From assembly GCF_000816145.1 (NCBI RefSeq), contig NZ_CP007141.1, positions 1,488,001 through 1,552,000 of the forward strand: DNA of 64,000 bases, read 5' to 3'. The translations under genes were made by a program, and so were the position numbers. The notes below the pieces were generated by a model. It was not told the DNA's origin. It was given only the letters and a program-made list of their open reading frames with translations, and did not search any database. Source of the DNA: Pseudothermotoga hypogea DSM 11164 = NBRC 106472. Lineage in GTDB: Bacteria > Thermotogota > Thermotogae > Thermotogales > DSM-5069. Positions 35,795-44,262 of the stretch are shown here, one piece after another (the first letter of the stretch is position 1; every line of letters begins with the position of its first letter).

Positions 35795-37126
35795 TCACGG
35801 AAGTTTTATCAAGCGAGACTGAACCAAGACTTTCTCCATCTCTCTGCCCATGTTGATTCTTTCTTTGATCTTCTTCAAGAGCTCTTCGTCGGAAAGCGGA
35901 TTTCTCGCAACATTTTGTTCAATCGCTTTCTTCGCCACGGCGAAGGCCTCTTCGACGTAGACCTCGCTCTCCTCCATCGTGGGCACTATGTACTCTTCAT
36001 GGATTCCTTTCCTGTATGCGAAGTCCGCTATAGCCTGAGCAGCCGCGATGCACATCTCGTCGGTCACTTTCGTTGCGCGAACATCGAGCACGCCTCTGAA
36101 GATCGCTGGGAAACCAAGAGAATTGTTCACCTGATTTGGAAAATCGCTCCTGCCGGTCGCAACGATCCTTGCTCCAGCTTCTTTCGCTTCCCAAGGCCAT
36201 ATTTCTGGCACGGGGTTCGCTCCAGCGAAGACGATGGCATCTTTGTTCATCTTCTTGATCCATTCGGGTTTGATCACACCCGGTCCACTCTTCGAATAAG
36301 CGATGCACACGTCCGCGCCGATCAACGATTCTTCTATGCCTCCACTGACGTTGTCTGCGTTGGTCTTGATCCACATGCGTTTTGTGATGGGATCGAGTTG
36401 CTCTGCACGATCTTTCGTTATTATTCCCTTCGAATCGACGACCAGCACGTTGCCGAGATCCACACCCATCTTCTCTAAAAGCCTTGCGAAGGCGTAGTTG
36501 GCACTGCCAGCTCCTATGAGGGTGATCTTCACCTCGTTTATCTTCTTACCAACTATCCTCAACGCGTTGATCAATCCTGCCAACGTGATAGTCGCGGTTC
36601 CTTGCTGATCGTCGTGAAACACGGGGATGGAGAGTTCTTCTTGGAGTCTTTCGAGTAGAGCAAAGCATTTCGGCTTTTCTACGTCCTCCAAGTTTATACC
36701 AGAAATGCTGGGTGAGAGCCATTTGCAGAACTGAACGATCTCTTCGATCTCTTTGGTCCCCACGCAGAGAGGTATAGCATCCACTCCACCCAAGTATTTG
36801 AAGAGCAAGGCCTTACCCTCCATCACAGGCAAGCCTGCCTCTGGACCTATGTCCCCCAGGCCGAGTATCCTCGTACCATCGGTGACTATTGCGATCGTGT
36901 TCTCTTTGTTTGTGTATTCGTAAACTTTCGAAGGATCTTTCACTATCTCCTGACAGACCTTCGCAACACCTGGTGTGTACCAGATCGCGAAATCGTCGTA
37001 CGATCTCACTGGTACTTTCGGTGCGGTCTGTATCTTTCCTCTGTAAAAGGGGTGCAACTTCAATGCCTCCTCGGACGGTTTCTGAGCTTTCTTCAACAGT
37101 TCTTCGACGTTCTTCTTGTAGTCCAT
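35795..37126 (-). CDS. NAD(P)-dependent malic enzyme
   Basis: Malic enzyme converts L-malate to pyruvate and CO2. The protein has 443 aa. It shows the N-terminal domain YTPGVAKVCQEI, GTRILGLGDIG and a metal/active site region EAGLPVMEGK; VFHDDQQGTATI is also present. The cofactor fold is VKITLIGAGSANYAFARLL. Its position after a tricarboxylate/C4 transporter and before UxaA and LarA indicates a catabolic rather than anabolic task. The ATG at 37126 is followed by a normal N terminus. Confidence 0.95.
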   Translation of the reverse strand: MDYKKNVEELLKKAQKPSEEALKLHPFYRGKIQTAPKVPVRSYDDFAIWYTPGVAKVCQEIVKDPSKVYEYTNKENTIAIVTDGTRILGLGDIGPEAGLPVMEGKALLFKYLGGVDAIPLCVGTKEIEEIVQFCKWLSPSISGINLEDVEKPKCFALLERLQEELSIPVFHDDQQGTATITLAGLINALRIVGKKINEVKITLIGAGSANYAFARLLEKMGVDLGNVLVVDSKGIITKDRAEQLDPITKRMWIKTNADNVSGGIEESLIGADVCIAYSKSGPGVIKPEWIKKMNKDAIVFAGANPVPEIWPWEAKEAGARIVATGRSDFPNQVNNSLGFPAIFRGVLDVRATKVTDEMCIAAAQAIADFAYRKGIHEEYIVPTMEESEVYVEEAFAVAKKAIEQNVARNPLSDEELLKKIKERINMGREMEKVLVQSRLIKLP

Positions 37127-37140
37127 TTTCTACACCTCCA

Positions 37141-37596
37141 TTAAAAGAATAGTCCTCTCGGGAGAGGTACATGCAGGAGTCTGCCGAGAGCGTACCAAAA
37201 AATGAAAACGATCGCACAGTAACCGAGCGAGTAAAGAACAAAATGCTTTACTTTCAAACTCCTTCCGGCCAGTATCGCGAATATGACGATACCGAACACG
37301 ATACTTCCCAACAGAAAGCCCAAAACCCAATCCATCATGTACACCCAGAGAAAGCTCAGAATCGCAACGAGAAAGATATAGAAGAAATCTTTCAAGGAAA
37401 TGGACCTTGCGGCGCTCGGACCCCGCTTTTTGAAAAGCACGAGCGCTCTGATCAGTAGGATCACACTCAAGATCACCAAGAGTCCAAGGACAAATCGAGG
37501 AAACACGGCGGATAAATAGTTGTACTGCGTTGTTTGACCGAAAAGAACGACACTGAGGATCAAGATAACAATTGGGGTCAATATCTCAGCAATCAT
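37141..37596 (-). CDS. tctB: tripartite tricarboxylate transporter small membrane subunit
   Basis: This TctB-family protein (151 aa) has four TM segments (ILTPIVILILSVVLFG; PRFVLGLLVILSVILLIRAL; FFYIFLVAILSFLWVYM; HFVLYSLGYCAIVFIFWYALG). It is poorly conserved, as usual for TctB. The ATG overlaps the TctA stop by 4 bases (ATGA). It works with TctA and the TctC binding protein. Confidence 0.88.
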   Translation of the reverse strand: MIAEILTPIVILILSVVLFGQTTQYNYLSAVFPRFVLGLLVILSVILLIRALVLFKKRGPSAARSISLKDFFYIFLVAILSFLWVYMMDWVLGFLLGSIVFGIVIFAILAGRSLKVKHFVLYSLGYCAIVFIFWYALGRLLHVPLPRGLFF

Positions 37597-39113
37597 TTTT
37601 GATCACCACCCGGAATAACCATGCGTTTTTTCATGATCACAGGCCACAGCAAGAAAAACACGGAGAGCAGGATGAACACCCAGCACAACGGCCTGGTGAT
37701 GAAGATCAACCAAGGCTGTGGATACTTTTTTCCTATCAACAAACCTTGAACCAAGCCTGATTCGATTATGGGACCCAATATCAAGCCCAAAGTTATGGGA
37801 CCCGCTTCGAAACCAAGTTTTCTCAGCAGAAACCCGAGAAGACCAAGCATGAGCATCATGTACACATCAGAGATGTTGTTACTCACGCAATAAGATCCAA
37901 TCATGGTCAAGAAGATGATCGTCGGTGCGAGCAAGCTGAGAGGGATTTTGGTTATGAGCTTTGCCATTCCCCTTCCGAAGGCCAGACCAACCGGCACCAT
38001 GACGAAAGTCGCAAGGATGACACCTGCGACGAAGGTGTAAACCACATCAGCCCTTGTTGTGAACAACTCGGCGCCTGGCCTTAAACCTTGCATTAACAAA
38101 GCTCCGTACAGGATCGCATCCACGGGTGTGCCAGGAACTCCGAGCGTCATCAATGGTACAAAGCCTCCACCCACCACGGCGTTGTTCGAAGCCTCCGTGG
38201 CTATCACACCTTCAGGAATACCAGTTCCAAACTTTTCTGGATGCTTCGAAGCTCTCACAGCTTCACTGTACGCAACGAGGTTCGCTATGTTTCCGCCCGC
38301 GCCCGGCAACACACCTATGATGAAACCGATGACTGAGGCTCTGAGCAGATCGATCTGTCTCTTCATCACGTTGACGAACGTTTTCCAGAGCAAACCTTTC
38401 TGCACCTTAGCCTCCTGATACAACTGTTGTTTTGATCTGTTCAGTATCATCTCGATGACCTGGGGTATACAGAACAAACCGACCAGCGCCGGGATCAAAC
38501 CCACACCACCGATCAACTCGGGTATGTTGAAGGTGAAACGCACGTTGCCCCCAACGGGTGCAACACCTATCGTGCTGAGCAGCACACCTATCAAACCACC
38601 GATGAAGCCCTTGAGGGTGTTGCCACGCGACAGTGAAGAGATCACTGTCAGACCAAATATTCCGAGCCAGAAGTACTCGGGAGGTCCGAACTTGAGAGCA
38701 ACACGCGCGAGCATGGGCGCGAAGATCAAAAACATGAACAGACCGAACAGACCACCATAGAGTGATGAAAAGGTCGCGGTAAGGATTGCTTCCCACCCTC
38801 TACCTTGCTTAGACATGGGATAACCATCGAAGGTAGTGCCTATGTTGGATGGAGTACCCGGTGTTCTGAGCAGTATCGCCGAGAACGAACCACCGTATAT
38901 CGCGGCCATGTAGAGTGAACCCAGAAAGACCAGACTGTCCGAAGCCGAGAGCCAGTAAGTTATAGGGAGAAACAAAGCCACACCCATCGTCGCGCTCAGA
39001 CCTGGAAGCGCACCGATCACAAGGCCAACGCAGACGCCTCCCAACATCAACAAAAGAGTTTTCACGACGAACAGATGGGCAAAACCGTAGGCGAGGTATT
39101 GAAGACTCGACAT
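37593..39113 (-). CDS. tctA: tripartite tricarboxylate transporter large membrane subunit
   Basis: This TctA-family permease of about 506 aa has 11-12 TM segments. Family motifs include GALPGLSATMGVALFLP near residue 35 and GVLPGAGGNIANLVAYSEAVR near 270. The frame is open to 39149, but GGGGGAAG lies 7 bases before the ATG at 39113 (MSSLQYLAYGFA). A terminator-like hairpin lies just upstream, between this gene and the TctC gene. Citrate, malate, tartrate or related acids are usual substrates. Confidence 0.95.
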   Translation of the reverse strand: MSSLQYLAYGFAHLFVVKTLLLMLGGVCVGLVIGALPGLSATMGVALFLPITYWLSASDSLVFLGSLYMAAIYGGSFSAILLRTPGTPSNIGTTFDGYPMSKQGRGWEAILTATFSSLYGGLFGLFMFLIFAPMLARVALKFGPPEYFWLGIFGLTVISSLSRGNTLKGFIGGLIGVLLSTIGVAPVGGNVRFTFNIPELIGGVGLIPALVGLFCIPQVIEMILNRSKQQLYQEAKVQKGLLWKTFVNVMKRQIDLLRASVIGFIIGVLPGAGGNIANLVAYSEAVRASKHPEKFGTGIPEGVIATEASNNAVVGGGFVPLMTLGVPGTPVDAILYGALLMQGLRPGAELFTTRADVVYTFVAGVILATFVMVPVGLAFGRGMAKLITKIPLSLLAPTIIFLTMIGSYCVSNNISDVYMMLMLGLLGFLLRKLGFEAGPITLGLILGPIIESGLVQGLLIGKKYPQPWLIFITRPLCWVFILLSVFFLLWPVIMKKRMVIPGGDQK

Positions 39114-39136
39114 GTAGATTCTTCCCCCTTTCAAAC

Positions 39137-39165
39137 AAAAAACCCGCACCCTCGTGGGGTGCGGG
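39137..39165 (-). terminator. attenuator-like terminator between tctC and tctA
   Basis: On the minus strand CCCGCACCC, five-base loop, GGGTGCGGG, then TTTTTT. It lies in the 61-base gap between the binding-protein gene and tctA. It should let the binding protein be made in excess of the membrane subunits. Confidence 0.85.
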
Positions 39166-39174
39166 AGGGAACGA

Positions 39175-40116
39175 TCACTTTCCCTGAGTCTCTTCCCACA
39201 GCTGCTTGTAGTACGGTATCAACTCTGACACGAGCTTCGCAGAGGCAGCTTCATCGTAGTTCTCGATGACGAAGCCCATTTCAAGCATCTTCGCAACGAA
39301 CTCAGGATTGTTGTTGACTTCCCTGAAGGCGGCCTCGAGTACTCGTTTCACATCCTCTGGTGTTCCAGGAGGCACAGCAACTCCCCTGTACGCTTTCTCA
39401 ACCAAGTCTATTCCGAGTTCTCTAAAGGTTGGGACATCTGGGAACAGTGGGATCCTCTCTTCGGTCGCCACGGCGATAACCTTCATCTTGTCCTTGTACT
39501 GTATCGCCATCGTCGTGTAGGTCATCAGACCATCGACGTGTCCACCGAGCAGCGCTGGAACGGCTGTACCTGAACCTGAGAAAGGAACATAGGTGATGTT
39601 CAAACCTGTGAGTTTTGCGAGCCTCACGGTTGCAAAACTGTTCGCAGAAGGCTGTCCACTGCCTCCCAGAGTGACCATACCTTTCTTTTTCGCGTACTCA
39701 ACGAAGTCTTCGAATGTGTTAATTGGGCTGTCGATTCTCACCGCGAGTACACACGGGGTGGACTGGAAGAAGTAGATGTTGTTTATCTGCTCGGTCTTGT
39801 AACCAACGCCACCCTGAAGCGGTTGAAGGATGGTGTGCGGCAAGTTCGTTCCGTAGATGGTATAGCCATCAGGTTTGGCACGGGTCACGAGCTCTGTCCA
39901 ACCGACGGCGCCTCCTCCACCTTCCTTGTACGTTATCACGATGGGTACTCCCAAGATCTTCTCCAGGTACGGCTGCTGCAATCGCGCTGTGATGTCAGAT
40001 TCTCCACCGGGGGCGAAGCAGATGACGTACGTGATGGGTTTGCTTGGGTATTTCTCTGCAAGGACGAAAGTCACTGCAAACAGTGCAAACAGAACCACCA
40101 GCATACGGACTTTCAT
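39175..40116 (-). CDS. tctC: tripartite tricarboxylate transporter substrate-binding protein
   Basis: This periplasmic binding protein has a signal peptide (MKVRMLVVLFALFAVTFVLA). The mature start EKYPSKPITYVICFAPGGESDITAR is typical of the TctC/Bug family. The ligand loop region GGSGQPSANSFATVRLAKLTG is also typical. Length is 313 aa. It is the first gene of the seven-gene hydroxy-acid operon, with a strong promoter and GAGGAGGT ribosome site. Bug-type proteins bind carboxylates such as citrate, malate or nicotinate, so the ligand cannot be read directly. Confidence 0.95.
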   Translation of the reverse strand: MKVRMLVVLFALFAVTFVLAEKYPSKPITYVICFAPGGESDITARLQQPYLEKILGVPIVITYKEGGGGAVGWTELVTRAKPDGYTIYGTNLPHTILQPLQGGVGYKTEQINNIYFFQSTPCVLAVRIDSPINTFEDFVEYAKKKGMVTLGGSGQPSANSFATVRLAKLTGLNITYVPFSGSGTAVPALLGGHVDGLMTYTTMAIQYKDKMKVIAVATEERIPLFPDVPTFRELGIDLVEKAYRGVAVPPGTPEDVKRVLEAAFREVNNNPEFVAKMLEMGFVIENYDEAASAKLVSELIPYYKQLWEETQGK

Positions 40117-40154
40117 ACTCTTTACCTCCTCACGAAAGGTTTGTACTGCTTACA

Positions 40155-40184
40155 TTATAGCGAATTCACATCCAAAGAATCAAG
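40155..40184 (-). promoter_or_regulatory. promoter of the tct-mae-uxa-lar operon
   Basis: On the minus strand TTGATT (40184-40179), 18 bases, TATAAT (40160-40155), then a short leader with GAGGAGGTAAAG before the ATG at 40116. Confidence 0.75.
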
Positions 40185-40232
40185 CAACTTCGTTTTTTTG
40201 ACACTCATGCCAGATGGGGCGATGAACAGCAC

Positions 40233-40254
40233 AAAAAGCCCCGTTTCGGGGCTT
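40233..40254 (-). terminator. terminator downstream of the CoA-binding gene
   Basis: On the minus strand AAGCCCCG, AAA loop, CGGGGCTT, then TTTTG. It stops transcription coming from the CoA-binding gene 225 bases upstream and separates it from the tctC promoter. Confidence 0.85.
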
Positions 40255-40255
40255 G

Positions 40256-40478
40256 AGGTTATCCTACTCAGTTTATCCGTGTTTTCCTGTCGTCTCGCTG
40301 CTTGAACAACTTACAAAAACCTACTGTCCAGACGCTTCACTTTTCTTGAGGGAGAAATTCTCATTATGATGTGGCAAGAAAAAGATGAGCTCGCGAGTTT
40401 GATTTCGTGAAAGATAACACCAAACTCGATGGGAGTGTGCTCGGATCTGTAAGCACACTCGCGAATGTTCGGCAAACT
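40256..40478 (-). other. 223-base non-coding stretch with two hairpins
   Basis: No credible gene is seen. Two long stems occur: CGAGTTTG ... CAAACTCG (about 40393-40427) and GAGTGTGCT ... AGCACACTC (about 40434-40461). The region lies between the CoA-binding stop and its terminator, so it is probably transcribed as a structured 3' tail. It could be a 3' UTR-derived RNA. Confidence 0.4.
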
Positions 40479-40850
40479 TCAAAAACTCGTCTCCACCATT
40501 ATGCAACGGCCTATGGAGTACTCGACACCGTTGTTCTTGACCAGATCTTCTATCTGCTTTGAACCCGCACCCGGTTGGAACCAGAGACGGTTGAAACCAA
40601 GTTTGATCGCCTTGTCCGCCACCTGAATGCCCACATCTGGTGGGACCACAAAGACTATGAGATCCACATCCCTGGGAAGTTCTTCGATGTCTCTGTAGCA
40701 CCTGACGCCCTCTATGGCTTCGGATCTTGGATTGACAGGATAAACTTCAAAACCTTTTGAAAGAAGATCTCGAACGATCTTGTTTCCGTATTTTCTTCTG
40801 TCTTCACTCGCTCCGACGACAGCTATCCTCTTCACGCCGTTCAACTCCAA
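40479..40850 (-). CDS. CoA-binding (YccU-like) Rossmann protein
   Basis: This is a CoA-binding domain protein of 123 aa. The fold markers are VKRIAVVGASEDRRKYG near the N terminus, GFEVYPVNPRSEAIEG, and VFVVPPDVG with LWFQPGAGS at the ligand side. The longer frame to 40937 lies inside the upstream ligase gene. GGGGGTGA is placed 7 bases before the TTG at 40850. Relatives of succinyl-CoA synthetase alpha N-domains include this family, but no activity is known. It follows the ATP-grasp gene by 13 bases. Confidence 0.85.
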   Translation of the reverse strand: MELNGVKRIAVVGASEDRRKYGNKIVRDLLSKGFEVYPVNPRSEAIEGVRCYRDIEELPRDVDLIVFVVPPDVGIQVADKAIKLGFNRLWFQPGAGSKQIEDLVKNNGVEYSIGRCIMVETSF

Positions 40851-40863
40851 TGTTTCACCCCCG

Positions 40864-41859
40864 TCACACATGGATGGGTTGGATGAGTCCATAACGTTGC
40901 ATCGCGTTCTCCAATATGTGCAATACGAGCTCTTCATAAGTGAAACCAGCAGCTTCCGCGATCCTGGGCAGGTCGGAAAAGCCTCTCACCATACCGGGAA
41001 GGGGATTGATCTCCAAGAAATATGGATTCCCGTCCTCCTGCGAAACTCTCAAATCTATCCTCGCCACGTCCTTTATGTCCAGACTCTTGCAAACCTTTAT
41101 TGCCATGCTGGTGAGCTTTCTCTCAAGCACAGGGTCTATCTTCGCTGGACAGGTGTAGTCGACGTAGTAGTCGGAATTCTTCTTGACCTTGTAACTGTAG
41201 AATTCTTTTCCATGTTTGAAGTGTATCTCCATGATGGGCAGAACCCTGTATTTGTTTCCTTCTTGTAGAACCCCTATCGTGAACTCTTTACCTCTTATGT
41301 ACTCCTCCACGAGAACTGGCTCGTTGTAAATGGAGAACAATCTCTCGATTTCTTTCCTGTACTCGACCATGTCATGAACCAGGCCCGTCTCGGAAATACC
41401 CTTTGAAGAACCTTCCGCGTTCAACTTCAGTATCAATGGAAATCTCATGTTCTTCCTGAGCTTGTCATTCAAAGAGCGTATCACCTGGAACCTCGGTGTT
41501 CGTATGTCTTTGGTCAGAAGTACCTGCTTGGTCAAGGCTTTGTCGAGACACACGGCCAACGTGGTGGCGTCCGAGCCAGTGTAGGGAATGCCATAGAAAC
41601 TCAGGATAGCAGGCACTTGAGCTTCTCTTGCCCTTCCGAAAGTGCCCTCAGCGAAGTTGTAGACGATGTCTACCCTCTCGTTCAGCAGCGTTGGGATGAA
41701 CTTCTCAGGCACGGCTTCCATCAGAACGACTTCGTGGCCACCACTCTCAATGGACTGCTTGATGTCCATCACGACTTCCATCGAATCGTACTCCGCTTCC
41801 CAATCCTCCACATCGGGCCTCACACCACGCTGTACGTTGTACGCTAACCCAACTTTCGT
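40864..41859 (-). CDS. D-Ala-D-Ala ligase-like ATP-grasp protein
   Basis: This ATP-grasp ligase is related to D-alanine-D-alanine ligase. It has the N-terminal domain KVGLAYNVQRG and ILSFYGIPYTGSDATTLAVCLDK, the grasp lysines in PLILKLNAEGSSKGI, VEEYIRGKEFTIGV and the metal-binding end FLEINPLPGM. At about 331 aa it is near normal. GGAGG (41872-41868) is followed after 8 bases by ACG at 41859, where an ATG would be expected; the GTG at 41868 overlaps the ribosome site. I therefore place the start at ACG with caution. A true Ddl role or another dipeptide ligase role is open. Confidence 0.78.
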   Translation of the reverse strand, partial: TKVGLAYNVQRGVRPDVEDWEAEYDSMEVVMDIKQSIESGGHEVVLMEAVPEKFIPTLLNERVDIVYNFAEGTFGRAREAQVPAILSFYGIPYTGSDATTLAVCLDKALTKQVLLTKDIRTPRFQVIRSLNDKLRKNMRFPLILKLNAEGSSKGISETGLVHDMVEYRKEIERLFSIYNEPVLVEEYIRGKEFTIGVLQEGNKYRVLPIMEIHFKHGKEFYSYKVKKNSDYYVDYTCPAKIDPVLERKLTSMAIKVCKSLDIKDVARIDLRVSQEDGNPYFLEINPLPGMVRGFSDLPRIAEAAGFTYEELVLHILENAMQRYGLIQPIHV

Positions 41860-42030
41860 AGAGACCACCTCCAGGTTTTCTTCAACTCGATTATCATCCC
41901 TTCGAACGTAAAAGATTTTTCATTAAGTGGATGATTCGTTGTCTTTTTTTCAACAAACAAGAGACATGAGCCAGTCGTAGAGAAAAGACAGGATGAAGCC
42001 ACCTTCGTGGTCTGTGATTCTTCTTAAGCT

Positions 42031-42059
42031 ATGACAAAAATCGCTTGCCATGGTATAAA
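42031..42059 (+). promoter_or_regulatory. promoter of the broken HTH regulator gene
   Basis: ATGACA, 17 bases, TATAAA, followed by GAGGGGGGAAT and the ATG at 42082. Confidence 0.65.
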
Positions 42060-42081
42060 TTCTTCAAGAGGGGGGAATCAC

Positions 42082-43773
42082 ATGGACTTCGGTAAGAAAC
42101 TCAGCCTTTTGATGAGCGTGTTGAGCGTTTCGAACAGTGCGCTCGCCAAAGCCTTGTCGGTGGACCCTTCCCTGATCAGCCGTTGGAGGTCGGGTTCGAG
42201 AATTCCCGCGAAAGACAGCGGTTACATCGAAATGATCGCTTCTTATTTGGTGGAACACGCCAAGATGGAGCACCAAAAGCTTGCCATATGTGAGATCACA
42301 GGCTGTGTTCCGGAGGCACTCGAAAAGGAGGAACTCAAAGAACTCGTGAAGAGATGGCTGATGGATGCACCCATACCCGATACTCGAGTGATAGGTGGTT
42401 TTCTGAGCAAGGTAGGGTTGTTCAGGATCCCCCAGGCTCAGGTGCAGTTTCCTACGATGACTCTGGAAGGACAAACGGCTAACTTCGAGGTTTTCTTTGG
42501 TAAAGAAGGAAAGCAACGTGCAGCGATGAAGTTCCTCCTCCACGCGATGAATTCGAAAGAACCAGGCACAATACTCTTGTACAGCGATGAGAGCGTCGAT
42601 TGGTTCCTCGTCGACAGAGAGTACGCCTTGCGACTCGGCGCGACGATGATCGAGCTCACCAAGAGAGGCTGGAAGATCAACATGGTTCACACGTTGAGCA
42701 GGGATATTTCAGAAATGCTCCGTGCGATAGAGTTCTGGCTACCCCTCTACATGACGGGTTCTGTGACACCTTACTACAACCCCAAGTACAGAGTAACACT
42801 ATTTTAGGAGGACTCTCTTCGTCGTGCCGAAGTTGGTGGCCCTCACCTGCGCGGCGTTTGAAGACTTCCCACAAACTGTGAACCTCCTAACGACGGAACC
42901 ACACGTGGTTGAATTGTTCGAACAAGAGTACCAGCAATTTTTGAACACGTGCCGACCACTCATGCGCATACCGCTATTTTAGGAGGACTCTCTTCGTCGT
43001 GCCGAAGTTGGTGGTGGCCCTCACCTGCGCGGCGTTTGAAGACTTACCCACAAACTGTGAACCTCCTAACGACGGAACCACACGTGGTTGAATTGTTCGG
43101 ACAAGAGTACCAGCAATTTTTGAACACGTGCCGACCACTCATGCGCATACCGCAAGTTGGTTCACAGGAGATGTTTTCACTCTTGGAAGACTTCGAAGAT
43201 CAATCCGCAACGTGTCTTGTGATCAGCGATGGTCTGCCACTGGTCACCATGCCAGGTGAGGTCTTGGGGAGGATCTTGGAACGAAATTCGTTGAAAGACT
43301 CCGAGCAGATCCTCTCACACTGGAGAAAACGAACCGCTTCGTTCGAAAGGAATCTGAAGCAACATTCACACATTCACATCGTCGCACTGCCCGACGTCGA
43401 ACAAGTGAAAGCCGCCAAAGGCGTCGTGGAACTGCCCGAATCTGGCGGTATCCTGTTCTACACGGTTGAAGAATACGTGGATCATCTGAAACATTTACTT
43501 TCTCTGTTGAAAAAGTACGAGAACTATCAGTTGTGCATCTCTCCAAGGAGCATGAGTGCCAGCGTGCACACAGCAGTGAAAGACCAGATCGGTGTGCTCG
43601 TGTTCAAGAAAGATCCTCCCGTGAGACTGTTTGCGATGAACCATCCGGACATGACGAACGCGTTCTACTGTTACGCCGAGGATTTTCTGAATAGACTGCC
43701 ACCGCAGAGCAAGAACAAAGAGCAAGTGATCGAAACGATCCAACTGATGATACGACAACTCGAAAACCACTGA
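42082..43773 (+). pseudogene. HTH transcriptional regulator broken by frameshifts and a tandem duplication
   Basis: The first part (42082-42807) has an XRE-like helix-turn-helix (NSALAKALSVDPSLISRWRSG) and a helical domain, and runs to PYYNPKYRVTLF then TAG. In another frame the next bases read HYFRRTLFVVPKLVALTCAAFEDF, a natural continuation. A 175-base tandem copy follows. The second copy has a 1-base and a 3-base insertion, after which the original frame continues through LLTTEPHVVELFGQEYQQF to a 43773 stop. The restored protein would be over 480 aa. The apparent AGGAGG inside each copy codes for Arg-Arg and may not be a start signal. Confidence 0.78.
42799..43152 (+). repeat. imperfect tandem duplication, 175 and 179 bp
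   Basis: Unit 1 is 42799-42973 and unit 2 is 42974-43152. Both begin CTATTTTAGGAGGACTC and end at GCGCATACCG. Differences are an extra GTG, one inserted A (CTTACCC against CTTCCC) and one A to G change (GAA/GGA codon). Only unit 2 joins the unique downstream sequence. Confidence 0.95.
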
Positions 43774-43815
43774 GCCACCGCTTGGATATTCACACCAATT
43801 TAACATTTCTTCGTG

Positions 43816-43911
43816 TATAATGTCCTGCCGTGAGGAGCTCGCATTTAAATAGAGGATGCTCCCGTCTTGCCAGCAGGCAAGACCAAAAAGGCCGAGGGAG
43901 GAGGTCGGTGA
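43816..43911 (+). promoter_or_regulatory. rpsF operon -10 box and hairpin leader
   Basis: TATAAT (43816-43821) starts a leader of about 85 bases. It contains the strong hairpin GTCTTGCC-AGCA-GGCAAGAC (43864-43883), flanked by CCG-containing strands, ahead of GGAGGAGG. In many bacteria an S6:S18 complex binds its own mRNA leader; this hairpin could serve that role here, which is inference. Confidence 0.5.
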
Positions 43912-44256
43912 ATGAGGATCTACGAGACGATGTTCATCATCGATCCACGACTGAGCGAGGAAGAACGTGAGGCTTTCGTGGAGAAGGTCAAAAGCATCAT
44001 CACAGAACGTGTGAGTGGTCAGATCAGAGAGGTCAGCAGATGGGGCTTGAGGAGGCTCGCTTATCCCATCGCCCACCAGAGTGAAGGAGACTACACTGTG
44101 ATCTTGTTCACGGCTGATCCAGCGAACGTGAACAGACTCGAGGAATTTTACCGCGTCACACCACAGATAATTCGCTGGCAGACCTTCAGAAGAGAAGACC
44201 TCGAGAAGAAAGAAAAGAAAGTGGCACAAACGAGCAACGTCGAGCAGAGGGAGTAA
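43912..44256 (+). CDS. rpsF: 30S ribosomal protein S6
   Basis: S6 binds the central domain of 16S rRNA together with S18. The sequence opens MRIYETMFIIDPRLSEEERE. GLRRLAYPI and the typical beta strand YTVILFTADPANVNRLEEFYR follow. It is 114 aa with a charged C-terminal tail. GGAGGAGG is ahead of the ATG. The order rpsF-ssb-rpsR is classical. Confidence 0.97.
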   Translation: MRIYETMFIIDPRLSEEEREAFVEKVKSIITERVSGQIREVSRWGLRRLAYPIAHQSEGDYTVILFTADPANVNRLEEFYRVTPQIIRWQTFRREDLEKKEKKVAQTSNVEQRE

Positions 44257-44262
44257 TCCGTC

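Noticed and set aside
42820-42973. Separate small gene starting at the GTG after AGGAGG in repeat unit 1
   Set aside because: The AGGAGG codes for Arg-Arg in the continuous protein frame, it is 12 bases from the GTG, and the stop arises only at the repeat junction. A broken large gene explains it better.
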